This document shows positions 28,544-36,494 of a stretch of DNA of 64,000 bases, piece after piece (position 1 is the first letter of the stretch; every line of letters begins with the position of its first letter). The notes beneath the pieces are model-generated. The model made no database searches and was not told the origin of the DNA. It saw only the letters and a program-made list of their open reading frames with translations. A program made the translations under genes and the position numbers. The DNA comes from Desulfocurvus sp. (GTDB lineage Bacteria; Desulfobacterota; Desulfovibrionia; Desulfovibrionales; Desulfovibrionaceae): NCBI GenBank assembly GCA_020692325.1, contig JAIMKR010000007.1, positions 90,182-154,181 on the forward strand, given 5' to 3'.

Positions 28544-29791
28544 CTACCTCCCCACCACGGTTTGAATGGCTTTCAGGGCGGCGCCGGTGCCGGTCTGGGC
28601 GGTTTTCATCACGTCCAGAGGCATTTTGGCGCAGCCGGCCGCGATAACGCCCTTGGCGGCGTCGCCGGCGATGAAGCCGTCATCGTCCATGGAAACCGGA
28701 ACGGGCAGCTTGGAGCCCGCGCAGCTGGGCTGCATGCCGGTGGCCAGGACGACGAGGTCGAACTTCTCCTCGCTCTTGATCCCGGTCACTGCGTTCTCCA
28801 CGGTGACGATCGGGCTCTGGCACTCGCACTCCACGATCTTGGCGACCTTGCCCTTGACGAGCGAGAGCTTGTCGTCCGCGGCGACCTTCTGCATGAAGTT
28901 GTCGTAGCGGCCAGGGGTGCGCAGATCGATGTAGTAGATGGTGACGTGCGCGTCAGGGCACTGCTCGCGGATGTAGGTGACATGCTTGAGCGAGGCCATG
29001 CAGCAGATGTAGGAGCAGTAGTTCAGGTGGTTCTCATCGCGGCTGCCGGCGCACTGCACGAAGGCGATGCGCTTGGGCTCCTTGCCGTCGCTGGGACGCA
29101 GGATCTTGCCGCCGGTGGGGCCGTTCGGCGCGGCGAGGCGCTCGAACTGCATGTTGGAGACCACGTTTTTCAGCTTGCCGCCGCCCAGGTTGGTGAGCTT
29201 GGCCATATCGTAGGGTTTCCAGCCGGTGGCCACGACGATGGAGCCCACCTGCAGATCGACGGTCTTCTCCGCGTCGGCGGTGTTCACGGCGCCGTAAGGG
29301 CAGGCCGCGGCGATCTTGTCCAGCTCACCGGGCGCGCAGGCCTTGGCGTCCACAACATAGCGCTGCGGAAAGGCGAACAGGTGCGTGCGGTAGGCGACCT
29401 TGCGGTTGCCCACGCCGAAATCGAATTCGCTGGGCACACTGGTGGTGGCGGCCTTTTCGCACTCGCCGCACATGGTGCAGTTTGCGTTGACGAAACGCGG
29501 ACGGATCTTGATCTTCACGTCGTAGGCACCGGGGCCGCCGGAAACGGAGACCACCTCGGCCATGGTGAAGAACTTCACCTTGGGATTGTTCCTGATGCGC
29601 TGAAACTGAATTTCCAGGCCGCAGGAGGGCGGGCAGAGCTTCGGGAAATATTTGTTGAGCTGCGCCACCCGGCCGCCGAGATATGGGTTGGTCTCGACGA
29701 TGTAGACCTCGTGGCCGACTTCAGCGGCTTCGAGGGCGGCGGTGATTCCGGCAAAACCGCCGCCGACGACGAGAATACTGTTGTTCGACAT
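28544..29791 (-). CDS. qmoA: QmoA, FAD-binding HdrA-like subunit
   Basis: 415 residues, shorter than HdrA and typical for QmoA. An N-terminal dinucleotide-binding motif VVGGGFAGITAALEAAE is followed by GGRVAQLNKYFPKLCPPSCG, a single Cys cluster CTMCGECEKAAT near 136 and a second nucleotide-binding region (VVATGWKPYD). With QmoB and QmoC it forms the membrane-associated complex thought to deliver electrons to AprBA. GAGGGAGGA precedes the ATG. It is the first qmo gene, 286 bases after aprA. Confidence 0.93.
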   Translation of the reverse strand: MSNNSILVVGGGFAGITAALEAAEVGHEVYIVETNPYLGGRVAQLNKYFPKLCPPSCGLEIQFQRIRNNPKVKFFTMAEVVSVSGGPGAYDVKIKIRPRFVNANCTMCGECEKAATTSVPSEFDFGVGNRKVAYRTHLFAFPQRYVVDAKACAPGELDKIAAACPYGAVNTADAEKTVDLQVGSIVVATGWKPYDMAKLTNLGGGKLKNVVSNMQFERLAAPNGPTGGKILRPSDGKEPKRIAFVQCAGSRDENHLNYCSYICCMASLKHVTYIREQCPDAHVTIYYIDLRTPGRYDNFMQKVAADDKLSLVKGKVAKIVECECQSPIVTVENAVTGIKSEEKFDLVVLATGMQPSCAGSKLPVPVSMDDDGFIAGDAAKGVIAAGCAKMPLDVMKTAQTGTGAALKAIQTVVGR

Positions 29792-30077
29792 TCGCTGTCC
29801 TCCCTCTAAAGTGTGCCAGGCCGGCTTGCCTGCCCGTGCGGGCCGAAAGGCCCTCGCCCCGGCTTGGGATTCCCCGAGCCCTCACGCGATGGCCGACGCG
29901 GGCGGAAGACCCCCCTGACCGCGCGCGCCGCGTTTGGGCGAAACGGCCCCAGCCGTGAAATGGCCCGAACCCGGACTACAACGATACCGTTTCAGCGCGG
30001 GTTCAGACCACTTCCCCGTCTGGGAAGTGTGGCGGCCGCGGACTTGCGTCCGCGGCCGCCGTCGTCAACTCAATTCT
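29792..30077 (-). other. aprA-qmoA intergenic region with two perfect hairpins
   Basis: Near the aprA end lies a 13-bp perfect stem (30031-30043 with 30048-30060) closed by GCAA on the transcribed strand, then an 8-bp stem (30009-30016 with 30022-30029). Neither has a T-run. They look more like mRNA end-protection or partial termination than a full stop. No clear promoter for qmoA was found in the rest of the gap. Confidence 0.55.
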
Positions 30078-32072
30078 CTACTCGGGGATGATCTGGAAGT
30101 AAGGCTTCTTGTAAATCTTCACTTCCTTGGCAGCCGGATCGTACTTCGAGTTCACGAAGCACTTCCACTTGCTGTCGTCCAGGCCCATGGCGTCGCCACG
30201 GTAGTAGAAGCCGGGGTAACGGGTCTCGTCACGGAACTCGATGTGCTGCAGGTGCAGGCGCACGGTCCACAGACGGTGGAACTGCTCCCAGCAGCGCATA
30301 AGCTCGTGGAGATCGCGGGCGGCCAGCTTCTTGCTGTCCTCTTCCATCATGCCCATGAGCCAGAAGGCGGTCTTCAGCAGAGCGCCGGAGGTCATGTACA
30401 GGGTGGCGCAGCCTCCGCCGTACTCATCGGTGCACTTGATCAGGCGCATCATGAAGTTACGCGGGGTGATGTAGTTGGGGTTGATGTCGGGAGCGGTGGA
30501 AGCGCCCTTGAACTTCTCGTAGGTGTACATGGGCGCGTAGATCTCCTTGCAGAGATCGGCGGCAGCCTCTTTCAAAGCGGGCTTGAAGTCCTTGTGGTCA
30601 ACGACCCAACGGACCATCTGCTTGCCGGCGATGCGACCCTCGGCATGGGAGCCGGAGGAGAACTTGTGGCCGGAAGCGCCAACGCCGTCAGCGCAGGTGA
30701 AGAGGCCCTCGACGGTGGTCATGCGGTTGTAAACCTTGCCGTTGGTGGCGCGGATTTTGTAATCCTCGGGAACCCAGGTCTCGTCCGGACCGGAAACCCA
30801 GATGCCGCAGCAACCGGAGTGCGAACCGAGCAGGTACGGCTCGGTGGGCATGATCTCGGAACCACGCTCCTCGGGAGCGCAGTTGGTGCAGGCCCACAGG
30901 TTGGCCATGCCGACGCACATGTCGAGGAAGTCTTCCCAGGCCTCGCTCTCGAGGTGCTTCCACAGGGGGCTCTTCAGGTCGTTGTTGATGGTGGCCATCA
31001 AAGCGCCCTTGGTGTCCATGAAGATCGGGCCGCGGCCTTCACGCATTTCACGGAGCATCATGTGGTTGCGCAGGCAGGTGGGCACCACGTGACCCTTGGC
31101 GTAGCCACGGTCCTCGTAGGGCTTCAGCATGGCGCGGTTGGTGGCGCAGTAGTCCTCGCCCTTGTAGTTGGTGGCCTTGGCCTTGAAGAGCAGGAACCAA
31201 GCGCCGACCGGGCCGTAACCGTCCTTGAAGCGGGCGGGCACGAAGCGGTTTTCCATCATGGTCATCTCGGCGCCGACCTGAGCGCACATGGTGTAGGTGG
31301 AACCGGCGTTCCACACGGGGTACCAAGCGCGGCCCATGCCCTCACCGGTGGAGCGGGGACGGAACACGTTGACCGCGCCGCCGCAAGCCACGAGGCAAGC
31401 GTTGCAGGTGATGACGTACACCTTGTTCTCGCGGGTGCTGAAGCCCACGGCGCCGGCGATGCGGTTCGGGGTGTTGGCGTCCAGCAGCAGCTTCACGATG
31501 AAGACGCGCTCGATGTAGCGGTCGTCGCCCAGGGCCTTTTTCGCGGCCTCGGCCACGATGACCTTGTAGGACTCACCGTTGATCATGATCTGCCAACGGC
31601 CGGAACGCACCGGGGCGTCGCCGTTGCGCAGGGACAGGCCCTGGGCCTTGGCCTGGGCGCCGTCGAGGTTGTGACCGTCCTTCTTGATCCAGACGGGCAG
31701 GCCCCACTCTTCGAACAGATGCACGGAGTCATCGACGTGGCGGCCGAGGTCGAAGATCAGGTCTTCGCGGACCAGGCCCATGAGGTCGGTGCGGACCATG
31801 CGGACGTAGTCGTCGGCCTTCTGCTCTTTGCCAATGTAGGTATTGATGGCGGAAAGGCCCTGGGCCACGGCGCCGGAACGCTCGAGGGCGGCCTTATCGA
31901 ACAGCAGCACGGAAATGCCACCGATCTGATCAGCCCAACGGCAGGCCTCGTAGGCCGCGCCGCAGCTGCCCATGCCGCCGCCGACGATCAGAATGTCGGC
32001 GTGCTTCTCGACAATGGTCGGCTCGGCCAGGGGGACGCCTTTGCAAACATCTTTCGCAGGAATCTGAGGCAT
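30078..32072 (-). CDS. aprA: Adenylylsulfate (APS) reductase alpha subunit
   Basis: Reduces APS to sulfite and AMP with FAD, in the cytoplasm. 664 residues, as in other sulfate reducers. The N-terminal FAD motif ILIVGGGMGSCGAAYEA is followed by substrate-channel features such as PVWIKKDGHN, GRWQIMINGESYK, RFKDGYGPVGAW, CTNCAPEERG and SGSHAEGRIAGKQMVRW. Codon use is markedly biased to preferred codons, as expected for an abundant protein. GGAGGTAG precedes the ATG. It is co-transcribed with aprB, which ends 77 bases upstream. Confidence 0.96.
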   Translation of the reverse strand: MPQIPAKDVCKGVPLAEPTIVEKHADILIVGGGMGSCGAAYEACRWADQIGGISVLLFDKAALERSGAVAQGLSAINTYIGKEQKADDYVRMVRTDLMGLVREDLIFDLGRHVDDSVHLFEEWGLPVWIKKDGHNLDGAQAKAQGLSLRNGDAPVRSGRWQIMINGESYKVIVAEAAKKALGDDRYIERVFIVKLLLDANTPNRIAGAVGFSTRENKVYVITCNACLVACGGAVNVFRPRSTGEGMGRAWYPVWNAGSTYTMCAQVGAEMTMMENRFVPARFKDGYGPVGAWFLLFKAKATNYKGEDYCATNRAMLKPYEDRGYAKGHVVPTCLRNHMMLREMREGRGPIFMDTKGALMATINNDLKSPLWKHLESEAWEDFLDMCVGMANLWACTNCAPEERGSEIMPTEPYLLGSHSGCCGIWVSGPDETWVPEDYKIRATNGKVYNRMTTVEGLFTCADGVGASGHKFSSGSHAEGRIAGKQMVRWVVDHKDFKPALKEAAADLCKEIYAPMYTYEKFKGASTAPDINPNYITPRNFMMRLIKCTDEYGGGCATLYMTSGALLKTAFWLMGMMEEDSKKLAARDLHELMRCWEQFHRLWTVRLHLQHIEFRDETRYPGFYYRGDAMGLDDSKWKCFVNSKYDPAAKEVKIYKKPYFQIIPE

Positions 32073-32149
32073 AGCTACCTCCGTATGCTCTCGTAGATTT
32101 AGTTTAATCTGGATAGCCCATCAACGCAAAACGGCGTGGAAGCCGCGTG

Positions 32150-32638
32150 CTACTCGGGGTCCTTCCAGGTCTGGGACTTGTCGGCCTCGGCAACCTCGAA
32201 CTTCTTCATCATCGCGTTCTCGGGGGTCGACAGCGCGCCGGCTTCCGTGAACAGCAACTCGTCGTCCAGGTTGGCGCCGGCGGGCTTGCCGCCGAAAGCG
32301 TCGATGGAGCCTTCAGGAGTGGTGCGGATGGGGAACTTGAAGCGTTTGACGGCGCCGCTGCGGAACTTAACGGTCCACATGATGTCCTCGGCCGAACGCA
32401 TGGGGATGGACGTGCCACCCATCGGAGCGAAGTCGGCGTAGGGGCGGGCTTCAATGGCGCCCTGGGGGCAGATTTTCACGCAAGAGTAGCATTCCCAACA
32501 AGCGTCAGGCTCCTGGTTGTAGGCGCGCATGGCCTCGGGATCCAGAACCATCAGGTCGTTCGGGCAAATGTACATGCAGGCGGTCTTCTCGCCACCCTTG
32601 CAGCCGTCGCATTTTTCCGGATTGACAAAGGTCGGCAT
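32150..32638 (-). CDS. aprB: Adenylylsulfate reductase beta subunit (ferredoxin-like)
   Basis: 162 residues. Two [4Fe-4S] clusters are encoded in the N-terminal half: CDGCKGGEKTACMYICP (from residue 10) and CWECYSCVKICP (about 47-58). A C-terminal beta tail then wraps AprA (VKFRSGAVKRFKFPIRTTP). It transfers electrons from the Qmo complex to the AprA flavin. Start MPTFVNPEKC at 32638, with TTAGGAGGAA just upstream; the frame is open to 32695 without a ribosome site. First gene of the leftward apr-qmo set. Confidence 0.96.
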   Translation of the reverse strand: MPTFVNPEKCDGCKGGEKTACMYICPNDLMVLDPEAMRAYNQEPDACWECYSCVKICPQGAIEARPYADFAPMGGTSIPMRSAEDIMWTVKFRSGAVKRFKFPIRTTPEGSIDAFGGKPAGANLDDELLFTEAGALSTPENAMMKKFEVAEADKSQTWKDPE

Positions 32639-32722
32639 AACACTTCCTCCTAACAGGTTTAAATTAAAGCAGTTACCGACACGGTCCACAGCCAACTACG
32701 TGCATCTCAAGTAGGCACGGAC

Positions 32723-32764
32723 TTGTGAAAACCCACGATTACCCGCCCTCTCCGGGGGTGTCAA
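32723..32764 (-). promoter_or_regulatory. Candidate aprBA promoter with Rex-like half site
   Basis: A perfect TTGACA (32764-32759) with TAATCG 17 bases on; the -10 is weak. Just downstream is TTTTCACAA (reads TTGTGAAAA on plus at 32723-32731), half of the usual Rex operator. Predicted leader about 95 bases. Confidence 0.42.
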
Positions 32765-33074
32765 GGTGAAAGTGAATTTTTGAACAAGGGTCCTTGTCCG
32801 CCAACTCACGTTCCCCTAAACCGGAACAGGAATTCGCCGGTTCGGCCGATTTTCCGGATGCCGCCGGATAAGGAGACCGAAACCGGATGCGTTCTTCGCG
32901 CGGTTTTTCCAAGCCGTCATTTTTTGCCGTAGCGTCGCCTCCAATACTCTAGGTCGTCCAGTTTGCGCAAGCCCCATTTTTCATTTATAGTGGCGCTCAA
33001 CCCCTCATTCTTCCAGCATAACCCACTAATTTCCCCCTTGGCGCGAATCATTTCGGCCTTGGACGAAAATGCTC

Positions 33075-33104
33075 TTGACACAACTTTCACAATCGGCGCA
33101 TAGT
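33075..33104 (+). promoter_or_regulatory. sat promoter overlapped by a Rex-like operator
   Basis: TTGACA, 18-base spacer, CATAGT. The 18-mer starting at the -35 (33075-33092) reads TTGACACAAC-TTTCACAA: the right half is a perfect Rex half site and the left half is degenerate. Rex control of sulfate-reduction genes is known in Desulfovibrio; binding here is inferred. Confidence 0.45.
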
Positions 33105-33129
33105 GGCTTCAGCTATTTCGACAAAGGCT

Positions 33130-33158
33130 GCGGCGAGCATATCGCCGCGTCTTTTTTT
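33130..33158 (+). terminator. Terminator-like hairpin inside the putative sat leader
   Basis: GCGGCGA paired with TCGCCGC (loop GCATA), a 3-base gap, then T7. It lies about 20-45 bases after the predicted sat start site and 140 bases before the sat ATG, so it is either an attenuator or the end of a short RNA. Confidence 0.6.
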
Positions 33159-33298
33159 GCCCGTCGCGCGCCGCGCTGGCCGGGCATAGCGACCCCTAGA
33201 GCCCCGTGGGGCGTGCAAGTGTCGCGTTTCGCTGGGGTCATGGTTTTCGGCAGAGGCTGTAGCACACTTAAACCCGGTAATTTTTAGGAGAAACGGAG

Positions 33299-34567
33299 AT
33301 GGCATCGAAACTTGTTCCCCCTCATGGCGGTAAGGGCCTCGTCTGCTGTTTGCTCGAAGGCAAGGCGCTCGCCGATGAAATCAAGAAGGCCCAGGGCCTG
33401 AAGAAAATCGAGATCTCCTCCCAGGAAAAGGGCGACCTGATCATGATGGGCATTGGCGGCTTCAGCCCGCTGACCGGCTTCATGGGCAAGGCCGACTGGA
33501 AGAGCGTGTGCGAAAAGTTCACCCTGTCCGACGGCACCTTCTGGCCCATTCCCATCATGCTCGCCACCGACGACGCCTCCGTTAAGGCTGGCGACGAGGT
33601 CGCGCTGGTCCGCAACGGCACCACCATGGCCACCATCAAGGTGAACGAGAAGTTCGAGCTCTCCGAAGCCGATAAGAAGTGGGAGTGCGAGAAGGTCTAC
33701 AAGGGCGAGGGCGTCGACAGCCAGGGCGACTTCATGGCCACCGCCATCAAGGATCACCCGGGCGTGCAGAAGGTTCTTGAGCGCAAGAAGTTCTGCTTGG
33801 CCGGCCCCGTGAAAGTCCTCTCCGAGGGCGGCTTCCCCGAGAAGTTCCCCGGCATTTACAAGACCCCCAAGCAGCTCCGCACCGAGATGGACGAGCGTGG
33901 CTGGGCCAAGGTCGCCGCTCTGCAGCTGCGCAACCCCATGCACCGCTCCCACGAGTACCTGTGCAAGATCGGTGTTGAAGTGTGCGACGGCGTGGTCATC
34001 CACTCCCTGGTCGGCGCTCTGAAGCCCGGTGACATCCCGGCCGAAGTCCGCGTGAAGGCCATCGACGTCCTCGTCGAGCACTACTTCGTGAAGAAGAACG
34101 TCATCCAGGCCGGTTACCCCCTGGATATGCGTTACGCCGGTCCCCGCGAGGCCCTGCTTCACGCCGTGTTCCGTCAGAACTACGGCATCAATCGTCAGAT
34201 CGTCGGCCGCGACCACGCCGGCGTCGGCGACTTCTACGGCATGTTCGAGGCGCAGGAGATCTTCGACAAGATCCCCCACTGCGGCGTTGCCGGCAAGGAC
34301 CTGCTGACCCAGCCCCTGAAGATCGACTGGACCTTCTACTGCGTGAAGTGCGACGGCATGGCCTCCATGCGCACCTGCCCGCACAGCAAGGAAGACCGCG
34401 TCATCCTGTCCGGCACCAAGCTGCGCAAGATGCTCTCCGAGGGCGCCGAGGTTCCCGACCACTTCGGTCGTCCCGAGGTTCTCGCCCTGCTTCGCGAGTA
34501 CTACTCCGGCCTCACCGAGAAGGTCGAGATCAAGATGCAGAAAGCCGCTTCCGGCACCGGCATGTAA
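33299..34567 (+). CDS. sat: Sulfate adenylyltransferase (ATP sulfurylase)
   Basis: Activates sulfate with ATP to APS, the first step of dissimilatory sulfate reduction. 422 residues, the bacterial/archaeal dissimilatory form without an APS kinase domain. Active-site motifs: [14 protein letters not shown] near residue 210 (nucleotide-binding QxRNP and HxxH-type) and [12 protein letters not shown] near 303. A zinc-site-like [15 protein letters not shown] lies near 349. Biased codon use indicates high expression. AGGAGAAACGG precedes the ATG. It is transcribed divergently from aprBA. Confidence 0.96.
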   Translation: MASKLVPPHGGKGLVCCLLEGKALADEIKKAQGLKKIEISSQEKGDLIMMGIGGFSPLTGFMGKADWKSVCEKFTLSDGTFWPIPIMLATDDASVKAGDEVALVRNGTTMATIKVNEKFELSEADKKWECEKVYKGEGVDSQGDFMATAIKDHPGVQKVLERKKFCLAGPVKVLSEGGFPEKFPGIYKTPKQLRTEMDERGWAKVAALQLRNPMHRSHEYLCKIGVEVCDGVVIHSLVGALKPGDIPAEVRVKAIDVLVEHYFVKKNVIQAGYPLDMRYAGPREALLHAVFRQNYGINRQIVGRDHAGVGDFYGMFEAQEIFDKIPHCGVAGKDLLTQPLKIDWTFYCVKCDGMASMRTCPHSKEDRVILSGTKLRKMLSEGAEVPDHFGRPEVLALLREYYSGLTEKVEIKMQKAASGTGM

Positions 34568-34594
34568 TCGATCCGACCACGGTTTTGCATTCAA

Positions 34595-34619
34595 GGGGCG
34601 CCTTCGGGCGCCCCTTTTT
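34595..34619 (+). terminator. sat terminator
   Basis: GGGGCGCC / GGCGCCCC with loop TTCG and T5, 28 bases after the sat stop. Confidence 0.9.
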
Positions 34620-34676
34620 CGTCTCCTCCCCCCTGGCGCGCTTGCCGCCCGGGAAGCTTCCTGCTACCAAACACAA

Positions 34677-35672
34677 ATGGGTAAAATTCTCGTCACCGGT
34701 GGCGCCGGCTACATCGGCGCGCATACCGTCAAGCGGCTCGTCTCCCAGGGACGCGAGGTCGTCGTGCTGGACAACCTCAGCACCGGCCACCGCGACTTCG
34801 CCCGCTTCTGCGACTTCGTCCAGGGCGATGTGCGCGATCCCGTCCTGCTCGACAGCGTCTTCTCCTCCGAACCCATCGACGCCGTCATCCACTTCGCCGC
34901 AGCCAGCCAGGTGGGCGAGAGCGTTCGCAATCCCCTCTACTATTACAACAACAACGTCAGCGGAGCGATCTGCCTCGTTTCGGCCATGGCGCGCCACATG
35001 GTGGACACGTTGATATTCTCCTCCTCATGCGCCGTGTACGGGCCACCCTTCGACTGCCTGCTCACCGAGGTCCACCCCACCGCCCCACTTTCGCCATACG
35101 CAGCCACCAAGGCCATGATCGAGCGCATCCTGGCCGACATGGCCCGGGTCACTCCATTCCAATACGTGGCCTTGCGCTACTTCAACGCCGCCGGGGCCGA
35201 CCCCGACGCCGAGGTGGGCGAACGCCACCGGCCCGAGACGCATCTCATCCCGCTGGTGCTGCAAACAGCCCTGGGACAGCGCGACCACTTGGACATCTTC
35301 GGCGACGACTATCCCACCGAGGACGGCACGGCCATCCGTGACTACGTGCATGTGCTCGACCTGGCCGACGCGCACATCGCCGCCCTGGCCTACCTGCGCG
35401 GCGGCGGGGCCTCGCGCGCCATCAACCTCGGCAACGGGCAAGGCCACTCCGTACGTCAAGTCATCGACGCCGCGCGCAAAATCACCGGCCGCGACATTCC
35501 CGTGCGCACGGCCCCACGGCGCGAGGGCGACTCCACCCGGCTGGTGGGCGACGCCACACTCGCCCGCGAGCTGCTGGGCTGGCGGCCGCGCTACGCGGAC
35601 ATCGGGGAGATCATCGCCACGGCCTGGGCCTGGCACAGCAAGGAGGCCGCGCGATCGGCCCCGGTGCTTTGA
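34677..35672 (+). CDS. galE: UDP-glucose 4-epimerase
   Basis: Interconverts UDP-glucose and UDP-galactose for LPS or exopolysaccharide synthesis. 331 residues, extended SDR fold. The NAD motif VTGGAGYIGAHTV is at the N-terminus, DNLSTGH near 36, the catalytic SSSCAVYG near 123 with YAATK (Tyr/Lys pair) near 148, and RYFNAAGADPD near 173. It begins 109 bases after sat, past the sat terminator, and has no strong Shine-Dalgarno. GalE is the best match among NDP-sugar epimerases. Confidence 0.9.
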   Translation: MGKILVTGGAGYIGAHTVKRLVSQGREVVVLDNLSTGHRDFARFCDFVQGDVRDPVLLDSVFSSEPIDAVIHFAAASQVGESVRNPLYYYNNNVSGAICLVSAMARHMVDTLIFSSSCAVYGPPFDCLLTEVHPTAPLSPYAATKAMIERILADMARVTPFQYVALRYFNAAGADPDAEVGERHRPETHLIPLVLQTALGQRDHLDIFGDDYPTEDGTAIRDYVHVLDLADAHIAALAYLRGGGASRAINLGNGQGHSVRQVIDAARKITGRDIPVRTAPRREGDSTRLVGDATLARELLGWRPRYADIGEIIATAWAWHSKEAARSAPVL

Positions 35673-35696
35673 CATTTCCGACCATGTTGGTATGTT
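35669..35696 (+). promoter_or_regulatory. Promoter of CBS-ACT gene overlapping galE stop
   Basis: TTGACA, 16-base spacer, TATGTT, 35 bases before the next ATG; the -35 includes the galE stop codon. Confidence 0.6.
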
Positions 35697-35730
35697 CCAC
35701 TGACGTCACGCTATCCTCTGGAGGCAACCT

Positions 35731-36408
35731 ATGCTCGTCCGCGATTGGATGACCAGAAACGTCATCACGCTGGGCCTCAAGACCACCATCGTCGACGCCG
35801 CGGAAATCATGCGCACCAAGAAGGTCCGGCAGTTCCCCGTCATCGACGAGACGGGCGCGCTGGTCGGCATCGTCTCCGACCGCGACATCCGCGACGCCAT
35901 GCCCTCCAAATATCTTCCAGGCGACTCCGCCCGGGGTGGCACGCTGGTCGGCCTGCGCGCCTCGGACATCATGACCTGCGAGCCCGTCACCGTCTCCCCG
36001 ACCACGCCGGTGGACATCGCCGCCAGCATCCTGCAGCGCAACAAGTTCGGCGGGTTGCCCGTGGTGGATTCGGCCGCCCGGCTTGTGGGCATCATCACCG
36101 TGGCCGACGTGCTGCGCTTTCTGTGCACGGCCTCGGGCCTGCAACGCGGCGGGCTCCAACTGGCCCTGCGGCTGGAGTCCCGGCCCGGCCCGCTGGCCGA
36201 TTTGCTCGGATTTCTGCGCGACGAGGGCGTGCGCATCGGCTCCGTGTTCACAGAGCATGACCACGCCGACCCGGGGTACCGCAACGCCTACCTGCGCATC
36301 TTCGACCTGGGCGACCGCACGGCCGCCGACGTGGTGAGACTCGTCGAGGCCAAATGCCCCTTGCGGTTCTACGTGGAGGACGGCCGCACCACCCTGGTGG
36401 AAAAGTAG
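35731..36408 (+). CDS. CBS-pair protein with C-terminal ACT-like domain (AcuB-like)
   Basis: 225 residues. CBS 1 covers about 1-60 (VRDWMTRNVITLG, PVIDETGALVGIVSDRD) and CBS 2 about 78-135 (ASDIMTCEPVTVSP, GGLPVVDSAARLVGIITVADVL). A C-terminal segment (about 143-225) starting LALRLESRPGPLADLL reads as an ACT fold. CBS pairs bind adenine nucleotides, so it is probably a small energy-sensing regulator. CTGGAGGC precedes the ATG. It has its own promoter and a perfect terminator, so it is monocistronic. The partner protein is unknown; an acetyl-CoA synthetase gene is convergent. Confidence 0.85.
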   Translation: MLVRDWMTRNVITLGLKTTIVDAAEIMRTKKVRQFPVIDETGALVGIVSDRDIRDAMPSKYLPGDSARGGTLVGLRASDIMTCEPVTVSPTTPVDIAASILQRNKFGGLPVVDSAARLVGIITVADVLRFLCTASGLQRGGLQLALRLESRPGPLADLLGFLRDEGVRIGSVFTEHDHADPGYRNAYLRIFDLGDRTAADVVRLVEAKCPLRFYVEDGRTTLVEK

Positions 36409-36425
36409 CATTCGCCCAAGCGCCC

Positions 36426-36473
36426 AAAAAAGTGGGGCCGCGCCGGTCGTTACCGGCGCGGCCCCACTTTTTT
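36426..36473. terminator. Perfect 22-bp bidirectional terminator
   Basis: A6-GTGGGGCCGCGCCGGT pairs exactly with ACCGGCGCGGCCCCAC-T6 around loop CGTT; it serves the convergent CBS-ACT and acs genes. Confidence 0.95.
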
Positions 36474-36494
36474 CCGGTCGCCGACGGCTCTCGG

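Larger units (their letters stand above)
32639..33298. other. 660-bp divergent control region between aprBA and sat
   Basis: No open frame of coding character. It holds the candidate apr promoter (right arm at 32764), an A/T-richer stretch at 32900-33060, the sat promoter at 33075 and a structured sat leader from about 33112 on. Confidence 0.7.

Noticed and set aside
26252..29809. A plus-strand open frame of nearly 1,200 codons opposite qmoABC
   Set aside because: Antisense shadow of strongly biased qmo genes; no motifs, no ribosome site.
33299..34567. Bifunctional Sat-APS kinase
   Set aside because: Protein ends at 422 residues with no P-loop kinase domain; this is the dissimilatory form.
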